A stretch of DNA of 64,000 bases from Amphritea sp. 1_MG-2023 (lineage in GTDB: Bacteria > Pseudomonadota > Gammaproteobacteria > Pseudomonadales > Balneatricaceae): contig NZ_JAUOQE010000003.1 of assembly GCF_030547545.1 (NCBI RefSeq), positions 1 to 64,000 on the forward strand, given 5' to 3'. The position numbers and the translations under genes are program-made. The notes under the pieces are model-generated. The model saw only the letters and a program-made list of their open reading frames with translations, made no database searches and was not told the origin of the DNA. Of this stretch, positions 1-8,844 are shown in pieces (position 1 is the first letter of the stretch; every line of letters begins with the position of its first letter).

Positions 1-12
1 TTTATTTAGTTG

Positions 13-43
13 AAAAAGCCTCACTTCATAGTGGGGCTTTTTT
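13..43. terminator. Rho-independent terminator
   Basis: The arms AAAAAGCCTCAC and GTGGGGCTTTTT pair over 12 positions with one G-T pair around the loop TTCATA, and a T run follows on the plus strand. The A-rich left arm would also give a T run on the minus strand. It probably ends a gene lying left of the window, and could also stop transcripts coming from the DMSP lyase side. Confidence 0.85.
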
Positions 44-119
44 GCGTCTGGATTATCGCAGCTCGGAACACGAACCTGGTTCGATTATTCGTCGCTACGC
101 TCCTCCCCCTTTATTCAAT

Positions 120-641
120 CGCAGGTAAATGGCCATCAGCAACTGCAACGTGGTCAGTGCGACCTGCTGCTATCACCGGCGGTGTGGGGTTACGAAGTTC
201 TCTATCGGCGGGTGCTATTCAAAGATCGTTATGTGTTTAATGTCCACCACGCATCCATTGGCTCAACAATCGCTGACTGAAGCTGATTATCTCGAGGCTA
301 AGCATGTAGAAATTCGTTATGAGGGGGCTGGAAACCCTTTTATCTAAATACACCCGGGTTGCAGGAGGCTAAGTTGAACATTACCCTGCCTGCCAAGTGT
401 CGCGAATACTGTGCCTATTATCGCCAATACCAACCTGCTACTGACACTACCGGAACGTTAAGCGCAACTCATCGGTAACTCAATGGCGCTCAAAGAGCCA
501 CCTTTTAATAGCGATTTTGAGGTTTGCCTCTACTGGAACAAAATAACCCATCATTCCAAGGCGCATCAATGGCTACGTGAGCAGATTATTAACCTCGTCT
601 CAAACGAGATACCCCTCAGCAAAGCCGTGACTGACGATTAA
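120..641 (+). pseudogene. Decayed LysR-family regulator, effector-binding part only
   Basis: Translation gives LysR effector-domain sequence in pieces. One frame reads QQLQRGQCDLLLSP...LFKDRYV up to about 235. The frame then shifts by one base into HPLAQQSLTEADYLEAKHVE. From there a single frame runs to the natural end (FEVCLYWNK...HQWLREQIINLV, stop at 639-641), but it is cut by stops at 345-347, 375-377 and 459-461. The N-terminal helix-turn-helix half is absent; a terminator occupies the place where it should begin. The remnant points head-on at the DMSP lyase gene, whose stop lies 14 bases away. LysR proteins control several known DMSP catabolic loci, so this may be the relic of a local regulator. 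That link is inference; the decay itself is plain in the sequence. Confidence 0.8.
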
Positions 642-654
642 GCAAAACAGACGC

Positions 655-1233
655 TTAGTCCTTGAAACACCAGATGGCGAATAACGGTTTATCCAACGAC
701 TGCATCGCATGAACAATATTGGCAGGATTGTAGACATACCCCCCGATGTCTGGCGACCACCAAGGTTGACCTTGTTGCCACCAAAGGCCTTCACTCAATA
801 CCAGATAGATCTCTTCGGGTGGGTGATGATGGTCGGGGTAGGTTAAGTCCGGCTGCATCAAGGTGACGCCAACCGTTATACCGTCACCCACTGCCAGCCC
901 TCTTGGACCGATAATCTCTGCGTTTGCGTGGCCCGCCATGAAGTCAGGTTGATTCACGGCCGCACGTTGAAACCAGGTTAAGTCATCGGCAATATCGAAG
1001 AATGAATTAACCAGCGGCTGTAGTTGACGGGGCAGATCATTAACCCTGTTCGCCACTTGCCGTAATGATTCACTCAAAGGATTCTCTTGCGGGGTCACGG
1101 CCGTCATAGTGACCGCTGATTCAAGTCGCTGACTGATCGTTTTCGCTGTCTGAGTACCGACGGAAGACAAACCAACGGGGTCTTTCAATAATTGACTCAA
1201 TTGCCGCTGAAAAACACCAAGCTGACTCTCCAT
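655..1233 (-). CDS. DMSP lyase family cupin protein (DddL/DddQ type)
   Basis: 192 residues with an alpha-helical N-terminal half and a C-terminal cupin barrel. The cupin motif is Y132-x2-H135-x-H137-x3-E141-x-Y143, with H175 32 residues after Y143. This spacing equals that of the metal ligands and catalytic tyrosine of DddQ (H125, E129, Y131, H163, as I remember them). Enzymes of this family cleave dimethylsulfoniopropionate to dimethyl sulfide and acrylate in the cytoplasm. The second active-site tyrosine of DddQ appears to be Trp151 here, so substrate preference is not certain. Start chosen at the ATG preceded by AAGGCGG at good spacing. A small membrane protein gene ends 27 bases upstream and may be co-transcribed. 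No acrylate-handling or DMSP transporter genes are seen in the window. Family membership is fairly sure; activity on DMSP is inferred. Confidence 0.82.
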   Translation of the reverse strand: MESQLGVFQRQLSQLLKDPVGLSSVGTQTAKTISQRLESAVTMTAVTPQENPLSESLRQVANRVNDLPRQLQPLVNSFFDIADDLTWFQRAAVNQPDFMAGHANAEIIGPRGLAVGDGITVGVTLMQPDLTYPDHHHPPEEIYLVLSEGLWWQQGQPWWSPDIGGYVYNPANIVHAMQSLDKPLFAIWCFKD

Positions 1234-1260
1234 ATTACCGCCTTATGCTAAATGAATCGA

Positions 1261-1464
1261 TTATTCTGCTGTTTCCAGCTTGTTAATATAGGCTCGCATG
1301 GATGCTAGGTTAAGCTGATCCACTTGAGCTTGAATTTGCATTTTAACGTTGGCTTTGGTTTCGCTGGAGTACAACCGATAGAGGGTAAAATTGACCCCCA
1401 GTGATAACACAAACAACAATACCAGCACGATCAGTGCATCCAAGTTAAGCTCAAACTTCTTCAC
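1261..1464 (-). CDS. Small single-pass membrane protein, unknown function
   Basis: About 67 residues if translation starts at the GTG at 1464, which has GAAGGA placed 6 to 7 bases before it. An earlier GTG at 1506 would give 81 residues but lacks a clear ribosome site. After a short basic-acidic N-terminus (VKKFELNLD) comes one hydrophobic segment of about 22 residues (ALIVLVLLFVLSLGVNFTLY), then a polar helical tail rich in Gln, Lys and Ala that could form a short coiled coil. I do not recognise a family. It lies just upstream of, and on the same strand as, the DMSP lyase-type gene, so the two may share a transcript. It could be a small membrane partner or simply a neighbour; nothing in the sequence decides this. 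Confidence 0.55.
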   Translation of the reverse strand: MKKFELNLDALIVLVLLFVLSLGVNFTLYRLYSSETKANVKMQIQAQVDQLNLASMRAYINKLETAE

Positions 1465-1586
1465 ATATTTTCCTTCAACATAGTATGCCACTTCATGCAG
1501 CCTCACGATGCCGCAATAATTAACAGTGCCCTACCCCATCCATCACCACTGTGCGATTGTTAATCGTCCGACTCATCGGCATTACC

Positions 1587-2537
1587 TCACTCGGGATGAA
1601 AGCAGATCCGATCCCGGCCGGCATTTTTTGCTTCATACAATTGCTCATCTGCATTCAGAAACAGAGTTTCAGGGGACGCCTTATCACTTGGATACAGGCA
1701 AGCAACCCCAATACTAACCGTCACGCGGCTATGATAGGTATCGGGAGCATGGGGAAGGTTTAAATCTCGAATCGCCTGCATCGCTCTTTCCCCTATGGCG
1801 ACGGCACCTTTTAGTGGTGTCTCGGGCAGCAACAGCGCAAACTCTTCACCGCCATAACGGGTCAATTGATCTGACGAGCGACTGATGACGTTACTCAAGA
1901 CAAGTGCGATTTTCTGTAGGCACTCATCCCCTTGTCGGTGACCGAAGCAATCGTTATATAGCTTGAACTGATCGATATCGACTATCAACATGGATAAACA
2001 ACTTTGTTTACGCTGCAATCGCCGCCATTCGGCCTCTAAAATAAGATCGTACGCACGGCGATTACCCACGCCAGTCAGAGCATCGATCAGCGTCCGCTGC
2101 TCCAGCATATCAGTACGCCGCTTGAGTTCTAAATGAGTATGTACTCTTGCCAGCAGTATCGGCGCAGAAATGGGCTTATGAATAAAATCGACAGCGCCCA
2201 ACTGCAACCCTTTCAATTCATCGGTTTCATCATGTAACGCCGTCACAAAGATCACTGGAAGGTTACGGGTATCGTTGTTTTCTTTGAGCTCGCGACAAAA
2301 ACTGAAACCATCAACTTCCGGCATCATCACATCTAACAGCAATAGATCAGGGATCTGTTTTTGCAAGACGTCTCGAGCTTCTGCCACACTGCGAGCAATG
2401 AGTACTTCATAGTAGGGGCTTAATAGATCCCCCATCAATCTCAAATTTGTTAGTTCATCATCAACAACAAGCACGCGAGCTAAAGATGTTGCTGCGCTCT
2501 GCTGTTGATAGCCTGCCTGAATGAAAGATTTGGCCAT
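1587..2537 (-). CDS. Response regulator with GGDEF output (diguanylate cyclase)
   Basis: A receiver domain comes first (RVLVVDDE, phospho-acceptor in LLLLDVMMPEVDG, Lys in HKPI), then a short helix and a GGDEF domain with the active-site form RYGGEEF. The inhibitory c-di-GMP site RxxD (RSSD) sits exactly five residues before GGEEF, so product inhibition is expected. Such proteins make cyclic-di-GMP from two GTP when the receiver is phosphorylated. The open frame extends upstream to a GTG at 2600, but the ATG at 2537 starts directly before typical receiver sequence; I prefer it, with modest certainty. The gene lies on the same strand as, and a short distance downstream of, the large hybrid kinase, which suggests one operon and a kinase-to-cyclase pathway. 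Confidence 0.9.
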   Translation of the reverse strand: MAKSFIQAGYQQQSAATSLARVLVVDDELTNLRLMGDLLSPYYEVLIARSVAEARDVLQKQIPDLLLLDVMMPEVDGFSFCRELKENNDTRNLPVIFVTALHDETDELKGLQLGAVDFIHKPISAPILLARVHTHLELKRRTDMLEQRTLIDALTGVGNRRAYDLILEAEWRRLQRKQSCLSMLIVDIDQFKLYNDCFGHRQGDECLQKIALVLSNVISRSSDQLTRYGGEEFALLLPETPLKGAVAIGERAMQAIRDLNLPHAPDTYHSRVTVSIGVACLYPSDKASPETLFLNADEQLYEAKNAGRDRICFHPE

Positions 2538-2654
2538 ATTTAGCAACTCAATCAGTTCTCTTTTGTATATCAGCCCATAAATATAATTCGCCGACACCAA
2601 CGGTTACTTTATCAGCCCCATTAACCTTTACCAAGCACCGGCTTGAACGAGCGG

Positions 2655-5600
2655 CTAATGTTCCACACCTTCTTCTAGGTTATCGTTTTTCTGCCAGTGA
2701 GTATGGATAATCTGTTGTGCATTGGGATAATCAAAGCCATTGATCGCTTTAATTAGCCCTGACAGCCAAGCAAGGCCGTTAAAATGCACATATGTCTCGA
2801 GTTTTACAATCAGGTCCACGGGCAGCAAGCGATGCTGTTCGATCAAATAACATATCTGACTCAACAATTGAGTCAATTCTGCCGCATCATCTTGGCTAAG
2901 ATCGGTACTCTGTTGTGCTTCAGCTTGCTGTACGTAAGGCTGCAAACTCTCGAGTGTGTCACTGATGATAGATTGCAGATGCTCTAATGAGGTGGCATCT
3001 AGTCGATGTTGCTCTCGCGCTCGTTGCTCAAGTAAGGCCGCATTACGTTGCAACGGTAGTGCCTCAACATTGCCAGCAATCCCTTTCAATGAGTGTAAGG
3101 TTTGACGCAACCCACTCGGAGAAGTAGCGGCAATCTCTGCGGGTAATAATTGCGCATCCAGATGACGAAGGTCGTCATTAAATGCGCGTAACAGTCGCTG
3201 CAAAGCCCCATCATTATCACCTAAGCGTTGTTTCAGTTTGGCAAAGTCAATCCACGCTTCAGCATCATTAACGTCTGATAATTCAGCCATGCCGAGCGCA
3301 TCATTAACACGCATCTCGTCTGCGCTGTGAAGATAACGTTGCAGGGTGACAGACAATAGTTGCAGCTCGATCGGCTTAACAATATAACCATCCATTCCGG
3401 CCTGCATCGATGCCGCTTTATCTTCATCCAAAATCGCTGCCGTCATCGCAATAATCGGCAGATGCTGTCCCTCAGGCTCCGTTGCCCGATAACGTTTGGT
3501 TGCCTCTAGACCATCCAAGTTAGGCATTTGCAGATCCATTAACACCAAATCATAAGTGGTCGTTGCCAAACACGCTAAAGCCTGTAACCCATCATTCGCT
3601 AGATCAACGCTTAAACCCAGTTTTTCTAGCATCGCTTGAGCCACTAACTGATTCGTTTCTTGATCTTCCACCAGCAGAATTTTTTTACTCGCGTAGCTGT
3701 GTATTAAGCCGGGTAGATACTTCATGCTCGGTTTAAATGCGCGTCCCAGACTACGTAGCACCCCGTTATATAAACGTCTCGGCGTTATCGGCTTAACGAT
3801 GACCGCATCCGGCTGTGAAATATTACCAATGAGTTCCGCCGCACTCTCATCGGAATTAATCATTAACAAGACATGATAGGTGCCATCGCGGTGTTTAAGG
3901 TCGGCAGACAATGCGGGCCAATGACTACGGCTACTACTATCGAACATAATCAAATCGGCGCGACCCAATGCCGGCGAATTCAATCCTTCGCGTTCGGTGC
4001 TGACGACCGTCACAGTCGCGCCCAAAGAGTGCAGCAGATCGTAGGTGATACGTTGTCCGGTAGGCTGCGTATCAACCATCACAATAGCAACGCCTGCTAA
4101 CGTCCCTGAGATTAGACTTTCACTCCCTGAGGCACCGACTAAGACAGTAAAACTAAACTCACTCCCCTCGCCAAAGACACTGCTCGCTTCGATAGTGCCA
4201 CCCATTAATGTCACCAGTGAACGACAAATTGCCAGTCCAAGTCCCGTGCCTCCATATTTGCGTGTCGTCGATGCATCAAGCTGAGAAAAAGAATCAAACA
4301 ATAATGGAATCTGATCTTGTCGCACCCCTAAGCCAGTATCTTTGATGCGGAAGCTCAACCGTACTTGATCCCCTTCAACGACCGCAGCCACTGTCACCAG
4401 AATCTCGCCTTGCTCGGTAAACTTAACCGCATTACCAATTAGGTTATTGAGGATCTGCCCTAGCCTTAAGGGATCCCCGATCACCTTGGCAGGCAGGTGC
4501 GCGGGGAGATCAAGATAGAGACGCAAACCCTTTTCATGCGCCTCGATCGCAAACAGGTCAATAGACCGAGTCACCACCTCTTCCAGATAGAACTCGATCT
4601 GTTCAAGTTCCAGCCGAGCAGCATCCATTTTTGAATAATCTAATATATCATTGAGCAAACTCAATAGCGTGCGCGATGCATTAAACATCCGTTTAATATA
4701 ATCGCGCGCCGTATCGGGTAGATCAAACTCCGTCAATAATTGACTCAAGCCTACGATAGCGTTCATAGGCGTACGAATCTCATGGCTCATATTGGCGACA
4801 AATTCACTCTTAGATTGACTCACGGCTTCCGCCTGCTGACGAGCTTGCTCGAGTATTTCAGACGCTTTAGCTCGCTCAGTCACATCCACCACGGCAACGA
4901 TAATGACCTCTTTATCCTGATAAATAATAGGGCGAGCAGTCAGCTCGACACGCACCTCACTGCCATCCTGCTTACGGTGAACCGATTCTTGCGGCAGATG
5001 AGTCGCTATTAACCCGCGTAAGCTACTACCATCCACGGCAATATCCGTCAGCACCATTTGCTGAAACTTATCGCGGGCGTAGCCATAATGCACCTCAGCC
5101 GCATGGTTGATCATCAGAAACTGCGCACTCGCCCGATCAAGCAACATCATCGGTACGGGGGCTAGTTCAAACACTTCATGATAGCGTCGTTCACTCGCCT
5201 TCAGAGCTTCTTCGGCCTGCTGTCGGCGGGTTACATCGATGATAATCGAAAGAATGACGGTCTTATGCGCCATCTCAATTTTGCCATTATGCAGCTCAAC
5301 AACCCGTGCTTCTCCGTTAGCCAGTCGATGCGTTACGCGAATCCAAGATTGTTGACTGCTGTGCCTCAACATCGTTGAGGACAAACTGTCCAGCGTCATG
5401 CGCTTAAACATATCGATCTGATAGCCATAAAATCTCAATGCCGTTACGTTGGCATCGATAATCCTGCCATCATCCGGATCACTTAACAGCATCGCGACAC
5501 CAGCATTGCTAAATAGCAATCGGTGCCGCTCTTCGCTGACTCGCAGTTCATGAGTCATCGCTTTAGCCAATCGTTGAGCCGCTTTTTGTGAGGAAGACAA

Positions 5601-6638
5601 ATTAGCAACAATCAAGAACAGCAACAGATCTACCACCAAACCACAGATCGCCACAATCGTGGGTTGACTCGCTTCAGCCCCCGTCAGATAACCCGGACGA
5701 CTGTAGAGATACAAACTCCAGTTATGCCCCCCCACATCGAGAACCTCAAGACTCTCAAACGTCAGTTGACTATTTTCAGCACCGAGACGCGTTTTAACAC
5801 CGGGCACGTTGTTGTACAGAATGGTATCGGTGGACGCCTGCGAGCCATCATAGATTTCAAAATCTATGTTGCCCTGATCAGCCCCCAAAATACCATACAT
5901 CAGATCACCCATTCGAAACGCACTAAACACATAACCCACGAGTGCTTGTCGCCGCTGCACAACGGTCTCGATGGGTTCGCCTACGCGGTATAATGGGTAG
6001 TACATCAGAAAACCATACTGAATATCTTCTTCCGTTTCTTGTACTAGGGTAACGCGTCCAGAAACCGCGGGAGCACCGGTATCGCGAGCAATGTCCATCG
6101 CTTTACGTCGCGTCGGTTCGGAATACATATCATAGCCAAATGCACGCTGATTTCGCCAATCAAATGGCTCAAGGTAAACAATCGCGCTATAGAGATCTCG
6201 ATCCCCCTGCGGCTTGATACGATAATCCCAAAACCCTTCGGCCCGAATCGCTTTTTGATGGGCGGTCAGGTTATCCGCGGTCACCATGACGGCATAACCC
6301 AACCCTTGGATACCGGGAAAATGCTCCTGTAGATCGAGCGTATCCGTAAACGCTTTCCAATCGGTACGATTAAGGTCATTCGCAACGTTAAACAGGCCTA
6401 TACCTGCACGTAGGGCCATGGCATATTCCTGCATACGCTGTTCAATAGCCGTGCGAACATCATGCGCCTGAAACTGAAAACGCTCACCGGCTCGTTGCTT
6501 CACTGCACTATCAGAGATATACCAAGCCAAGCCGGTTAGCACTAAGGAGATAAACAGAATAATCCAGGCGATAGTTGGCCGATGCTCGATAAACTGCCGA
6601 ACCTTTTGGCCGTAGTTTACTGAAGAGGACTCAGCCAT
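2655..6638 (-). CDS. CHASE/PAS hybrid sensor histidine kinase with receivers and HPt
   Basis: A very long (about 1,330 residues) BarA/EvgS-like phosphorelay protein. Numbering from the open frame start at 6668, it shows a membrane segment near 34-52, a periplasmic CHASE domain to about 325, a second membrane segment near 338-356, two PAS domains (about 380-485 and 495-600), HisKA with His629 (MSHEIRTP), an ATPase domain with DTGLG and GGTGLGL boxes, a divergent receiver (about 857-975), a standard receiver with Asp1045 (LMDLQMP), and an HPt domain with His1192 (HSLKG). I chose the ATG at 6638 because AGGGAG lies about nine bases before it; a GTG at 6668 is the alternative. CHASE domains bind small ligands outside the inner membrane. 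The adjacent receiver-GGDEF gene is the obvious candidate output. Confidence 0.92.
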   Translation of the reverse strand: MAESSSVNYGQKVRQFIEHRPTIAWIILFISLVLTGLAWYISDSAVKQRAGERFQFQAHDVRTAIEQRMQEYAMALRAGIGLFNVANDLNRTDWKAFTDTLDLQEHFPGIQGLGYAVMVTADNLTAHQKAIRAEGFWDYRIKPQGDRDLYSAIVYLEPFDWRNQRAFGYDMYSEPTRRKAMDIARDTGAPAVSGRVTLVQETEEDIQYGFLMYYPLYRVGEPIETVVQRRQALVGYVFSAFRMGDLMYGILGADQGNIDFEIYDGSQASTDTILYNNVPGVKTRLGAENSQLTFESLEVLDVGGHNWSLYLYSRPGYLTGAEASQPTIVAICGLVVDLLLFLIVANLSSSQKAAQRLAKAMTHELRVSEERHRLLFSNAGVAMLLSDPDDGRIIDANVTALRFYGYQIDMFKRMTLDSLSSTMLRHSSQQSWIRVTHRLANGEARVVELHNGKIEMAHKTVILSIIIDVTRRQQAEEALKASERRYHEVFELAPVPMMLLDRASAQFLMINHAAEVHYGYARDKFQQMVLTDIAVDGSSLRGLIATHLPQESVHRKQDGSEVRVELTARPIIYQDKEVIIVAVVDVTERAKASEILEQARQQAEAVSQSKSEFVANMSHEIRTPMNAIVGLSQLLTEFDLPDTARDYIKRMFNASRTLLSLLNDILDYSKMDAARLELEQIEFYLEEVVTRSIDLFAIEAHEKGLRLYLDLPAHLPAKVIGDPLRLGQILNNLIGNAVKFTEQGEILVTVAAVVEGDQVRLSFRIKDTGLGVRQDQIPLLFDSFSQLDASTTRKYGGTGLGLAICRSLVTLMGGTIEASSVFGEGSEFSFTVLVGASGSESLISGTLAGVAIVMVDTQPTGQRITYDLLHSLGATVTVVSTEREGLNSPALGRADLIMFDSSSRSHWPALSADLKHRDGTYHVLLMINSDESAAELIGNISQPDAVIVKPITPRRLYNGVLRSLGRAFKPSMKYLPGLIHSYASKKILLVEDQETNQLVAQAMLEKLGLSVDLANDGLQALACLATTTYDLVLMDLQMPNLDGLEATKRYRATEPEGQHLPIIAMTAAILDEDKAASMQAGMDGYIVKPIELQLLSVTLQRYLHSADEMRVNDALGMAELSDVNDAEAWIDFAKLKQRLGDNDGALQRLLRAFNDDLRHLDAQLLPAEIAATSPSGLRQTLHSLKGIAGNVEALPLQRNAALLEQRAREQHRLDATSLEHLQSIISDTLESLQPYVQQAEAQQSTDLSQDDAAELTQLLSQICYLIEQHRLLPVDLIVKLETYVHFNGLAWLSGLIKAINGFDYPNAQQIIHTHWQKNDNLEEGVEH

Positions 6639-6741
6639 AGACGATGACTCCCTGACCGATGCGATCACTTTTGAGATTCGATTCCATATAAACGTTCAAC
6701 ATCAGCCGTTGTTATCCCCAAAATCCCTGTATATCGTTATG

Positions 6742-6771
6742 ATTATAGAGCCTGCTTGTTTTAACAAGCAA
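6742..6771 (-). promoter_or_regulatory. Promoter for the hybrid kinase overlapped by a perfect palindrome
   Basis: Read on the minus strand there is TTGCTT, 18 bases, then TATAAT, pointing at the hybrid kinase gene about 100 bases away. A perfect inverted repeat TGCTTGTT-TT-AACAAGCA (6753-6770) covers the -35 element, which is the place a repressor operator would occupy. The protein that binds it is unknown. Confidence 0.5.
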
Positions 6772-6794
6772 TCCTGACTGATTCATCGTCATCT

Positions 6795-6834
6795 GATGCG
6801 CTTTCAAACCCCATCTATTAGCCTGAAAGGCATC
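6795..6834. other. Imperfect inverted repeat in the kinase/oxidoreductase intergenic region
   Basis: GATGCGCTTTCA and TGAAAGGCATC pair with one bulged base across a 17-base loop. It lies in the 353-base divergent region between the kinase and the FAD oxidoreductase. No T run follows. Apart from this and the kinase promoter I see only a possible AT-rich -10 (TAAAAT, near 6950) for the oxidoreductase. Confidence 0.3.
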
Positions 6835-7021
6835 ACAATGCACATGACTCAGGATCCACTGACGATCACTGCAGCACGCAACTCACCGATCACAGGGAAT
6901 TCTCGTATCCCCCATACTTAAACACTGCAGCAGTTCTCTCGGAAATACAGTAAAATCGCGCCTTTACTCTAACTAAGTAACCCTGAGCCGCTTGTTTTGC
7001 TCGTTAATACCGGATATTTCA

Positions 7022-8629
7022 ATGATACGTGTTTCAAATATTAAACTGCCTCTTGATCATGACGAGCAAGCCCTCACCGATGCGATCCTAACGACCCTTG
7101 ATATCACCGCAGCACAGTTAGTCGGCGTTGAAATTCGCCGTCGTGGCTACGATGCGCGTAAAAAGAATACTATCTTTCTGATCTATACCCTCGATATTGA
7201 AACCACCATTAACACGGCCTTACTGACTCAACATGCGAGCAATCAATCGATCCGTCAAACACCGGATATGGAATACAAATTTGTAGCCCAAGCGCCCACC
7301 CACCTTGAAGAGCGTCCTCTGGTGATCGGCTTTGGTCCTTGTGGTCTGTTAACGGGGCTGGTACTGGCACAAATGGGCTATAAGCCACTGATTATTGAAC
7401 GCGGCAAAGCAGTTCGCGAGCGTACCAAAGACACCTTTGGCTTTTGGCGACAGAAGAAACTCAACCCCGAATCCAATGTTCAGTTTGGTGAAGGCGGTGC
7501 CGGTACCTTCTCCGATGGCAAACTATCGACACAGATTAAAGATCCCAAGCAGTATGGCCGTAAAGTACTGAGTGAGTTTGTTGAAGCCGGGGCTCCGGAA
7601 GAGATCATGTATGTCAGCAAACCCCATATCGGCACCTTCAGACTCGTCTCGATGGTCGAAAAAATGCGCGCCAAGATCATCGAGATGGGCGGCGAAATTC
7701 GCTTCAGCGCTCGAGTGGATGATCTGCATATTGAAGACGGACAGCTAACCGGCGTGACCCTCGCCAGCGGTGAAACCATCCACTCTAAGCATGTCGCCCT
7801 TGCGATCGGTCATAGCGCCCGCGATACCTTTCAGATGCTGCTCGATAAGGGTGTCTATATGGAAGCCAAGCCGTTCTCGGTAGGCTTTCGTATCGAACAC
7901 GAACAATCACTGATCGATCGCGCTCGCTTCGGTAAAAATGCCGGCCATCCCATTCTTGGGGCGGCGGATTACAAGCTGGTACATCACTGTAAAGGTGGGC
8001 GTTCGGTCTATAGCTTCTGCATGTGTCCCGGCGGTACCGTGGTAGCAGCCTCCTCTGAAGAGGGCCGCGTGGTGACGAACGGCATGAGTCAATATTCGCG
8101 TCAAGAACGCAACGCTAACAGCGCCATTGTCGTTGGTATCGATCCATCTGATTATCCCGGCAACCCGTTAGCTGGCATGGATTTTCAGCGGCAGTTGGAA
8201 AGCAATGCCTACCTCATGGGCGGCGAAAACTACGATGCGCCGGCGCAAAAAGTGGGCGATTTTCTAAAAGGCCGCTCTTCTGAAGAACTCGGTGATGTAC
8301 AGCCTTCATTTAAGCCCGGTATAAAGTTGACTGATCTCTCCCAAGCCCTGCCCGATTTCTGTATCGAGGCACTTCGCGAAGCGATCCCTGAGTTTAATAA
8401 ACAGATTAAAGGCTTTGCCAAAGATGACGCTCTGCTGACAGGAGTCGAAACCCGTACCTCATCGCCAGTATCGATCAAGCGCGGCTACGACATGCAAAGT
8501 ATCAACACCCGCGGTTTATATCCCGCTGGTGAAGGAGCGGGTTATGCCGGCGGTATCATGTCGGCAGCGATCGATGGCATTAAAATCGCCGAAGCGATCG
8601 CCTTGAGTATCAATGAACAGCAAGTTTAA
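7022..8629 (+). CDS. FAD-dependent oxidoreductase, COG2509-like
   Basis: About 535 residues. After an N-terminal alpha/beta domain of about 95 residues (RVSNIKLPLDHDEQALTDAI) comes a dinucleotide-binding motif GFGPCGLLTGL followed by IIERGKAVRERT. Further on are VQFGEGGAGTFSDGKL, ALAIGHSARDTF and a C-terminal FAD-closing motif, LYPAGEGAGYAGGIMSAAIDG. This order fits the uncharacterised FAD-dependent dehydrogenases of COG2509, found as single-copy genes in many bacteria; the physiological substrate is not known to me. The open frame begins at a TTG at 6992, but the ATG at 7022 opens the conserved N-terminal domain, so I start there although its ribosome site is weak. It is monocistronic, with divergent and degraded neighbours. 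Confidence 0.85.
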   Translation: MIRVSNIKLPLDHDEQALTDAILTTLDITAAQLVGVEIRRRGYDARKKNTIFLIYTLDIETTINTALLTQHASNQSIRQTPDMEYKFVAQAPTHLEERPLVIGFGPCGLLTGLVLAQMGYKPLIIERGKAVRERTKDTFGFWRQKKLNPESNVQFGEGGAGTFSDGKLSTQIKDPKQYGRKVLSEFVEAGAPEEIMYVSKPHIGTFRLVSMVEKMRAKIIEMGGEIRFSARVDDLHIEDGQLTGVTLASGETIHSKHVALAIGHSARDTFQMLLDKGVYMEAKPFSVGFRIEHEQSLIDRARFGKNAGHPILGAADYKLVHHCKGGRSVYSFCMCPGGTVVAASSEEGRVVTNGMSQYSRQERNANSAIVVGIDPSDYPGNPLAGMDFQRQLESNAYLMGGENYDAPAQKVGDFLKGRSSEELGDVQPSFKPGIKLTDLSQALPDFCIEALREAIPEFNKQIKGFAKDDALLTGVETRTSSPVSIKRGYDMQSINTRGLYPAGEGAGYAGGIMSAAIDGIKIAEAIALSINEQQV

Positions 8630-8651
8630 GGCTTTCATGCCCTGTCAATAA

Positions 8652-8675
8652 TGGCTCGATAATCATATCGAGCCA
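8652..8675. terminator. Perfect hairpin after the FAD oxidoreductase
   Basis: TGGCTCGATA-ATCA-TATCGAGCCA is a perfect 10-bp stem with a 4-base loop, 22 bases after the stop codon. There is no T run, so it may act as a Rho-independent-like stop or only as an mRNA 3' stabiliser. Confidence 0.5.
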
Positions 8676-8844
8676 CGCTCAATGCCTATCACCGCACACC
8701 GTAATCAAATAAGCCTGCAGACGTTATACAACCAATAAATACGCTAAGATGCGTGCTGTTTAAAGCGTCTATGGTTAACTGATAAATGACAACTTAATAA
8801 CCCATCAGCTTTTTATTCTGTTTTTGTCCAGATATGTTATTTGA

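Noticed and set aside
10-240. 76-codon open frame at the left edge
   Set aside because: It begins inside the terminator hairpin and is an out-of-frame reading of the LysR remnant.
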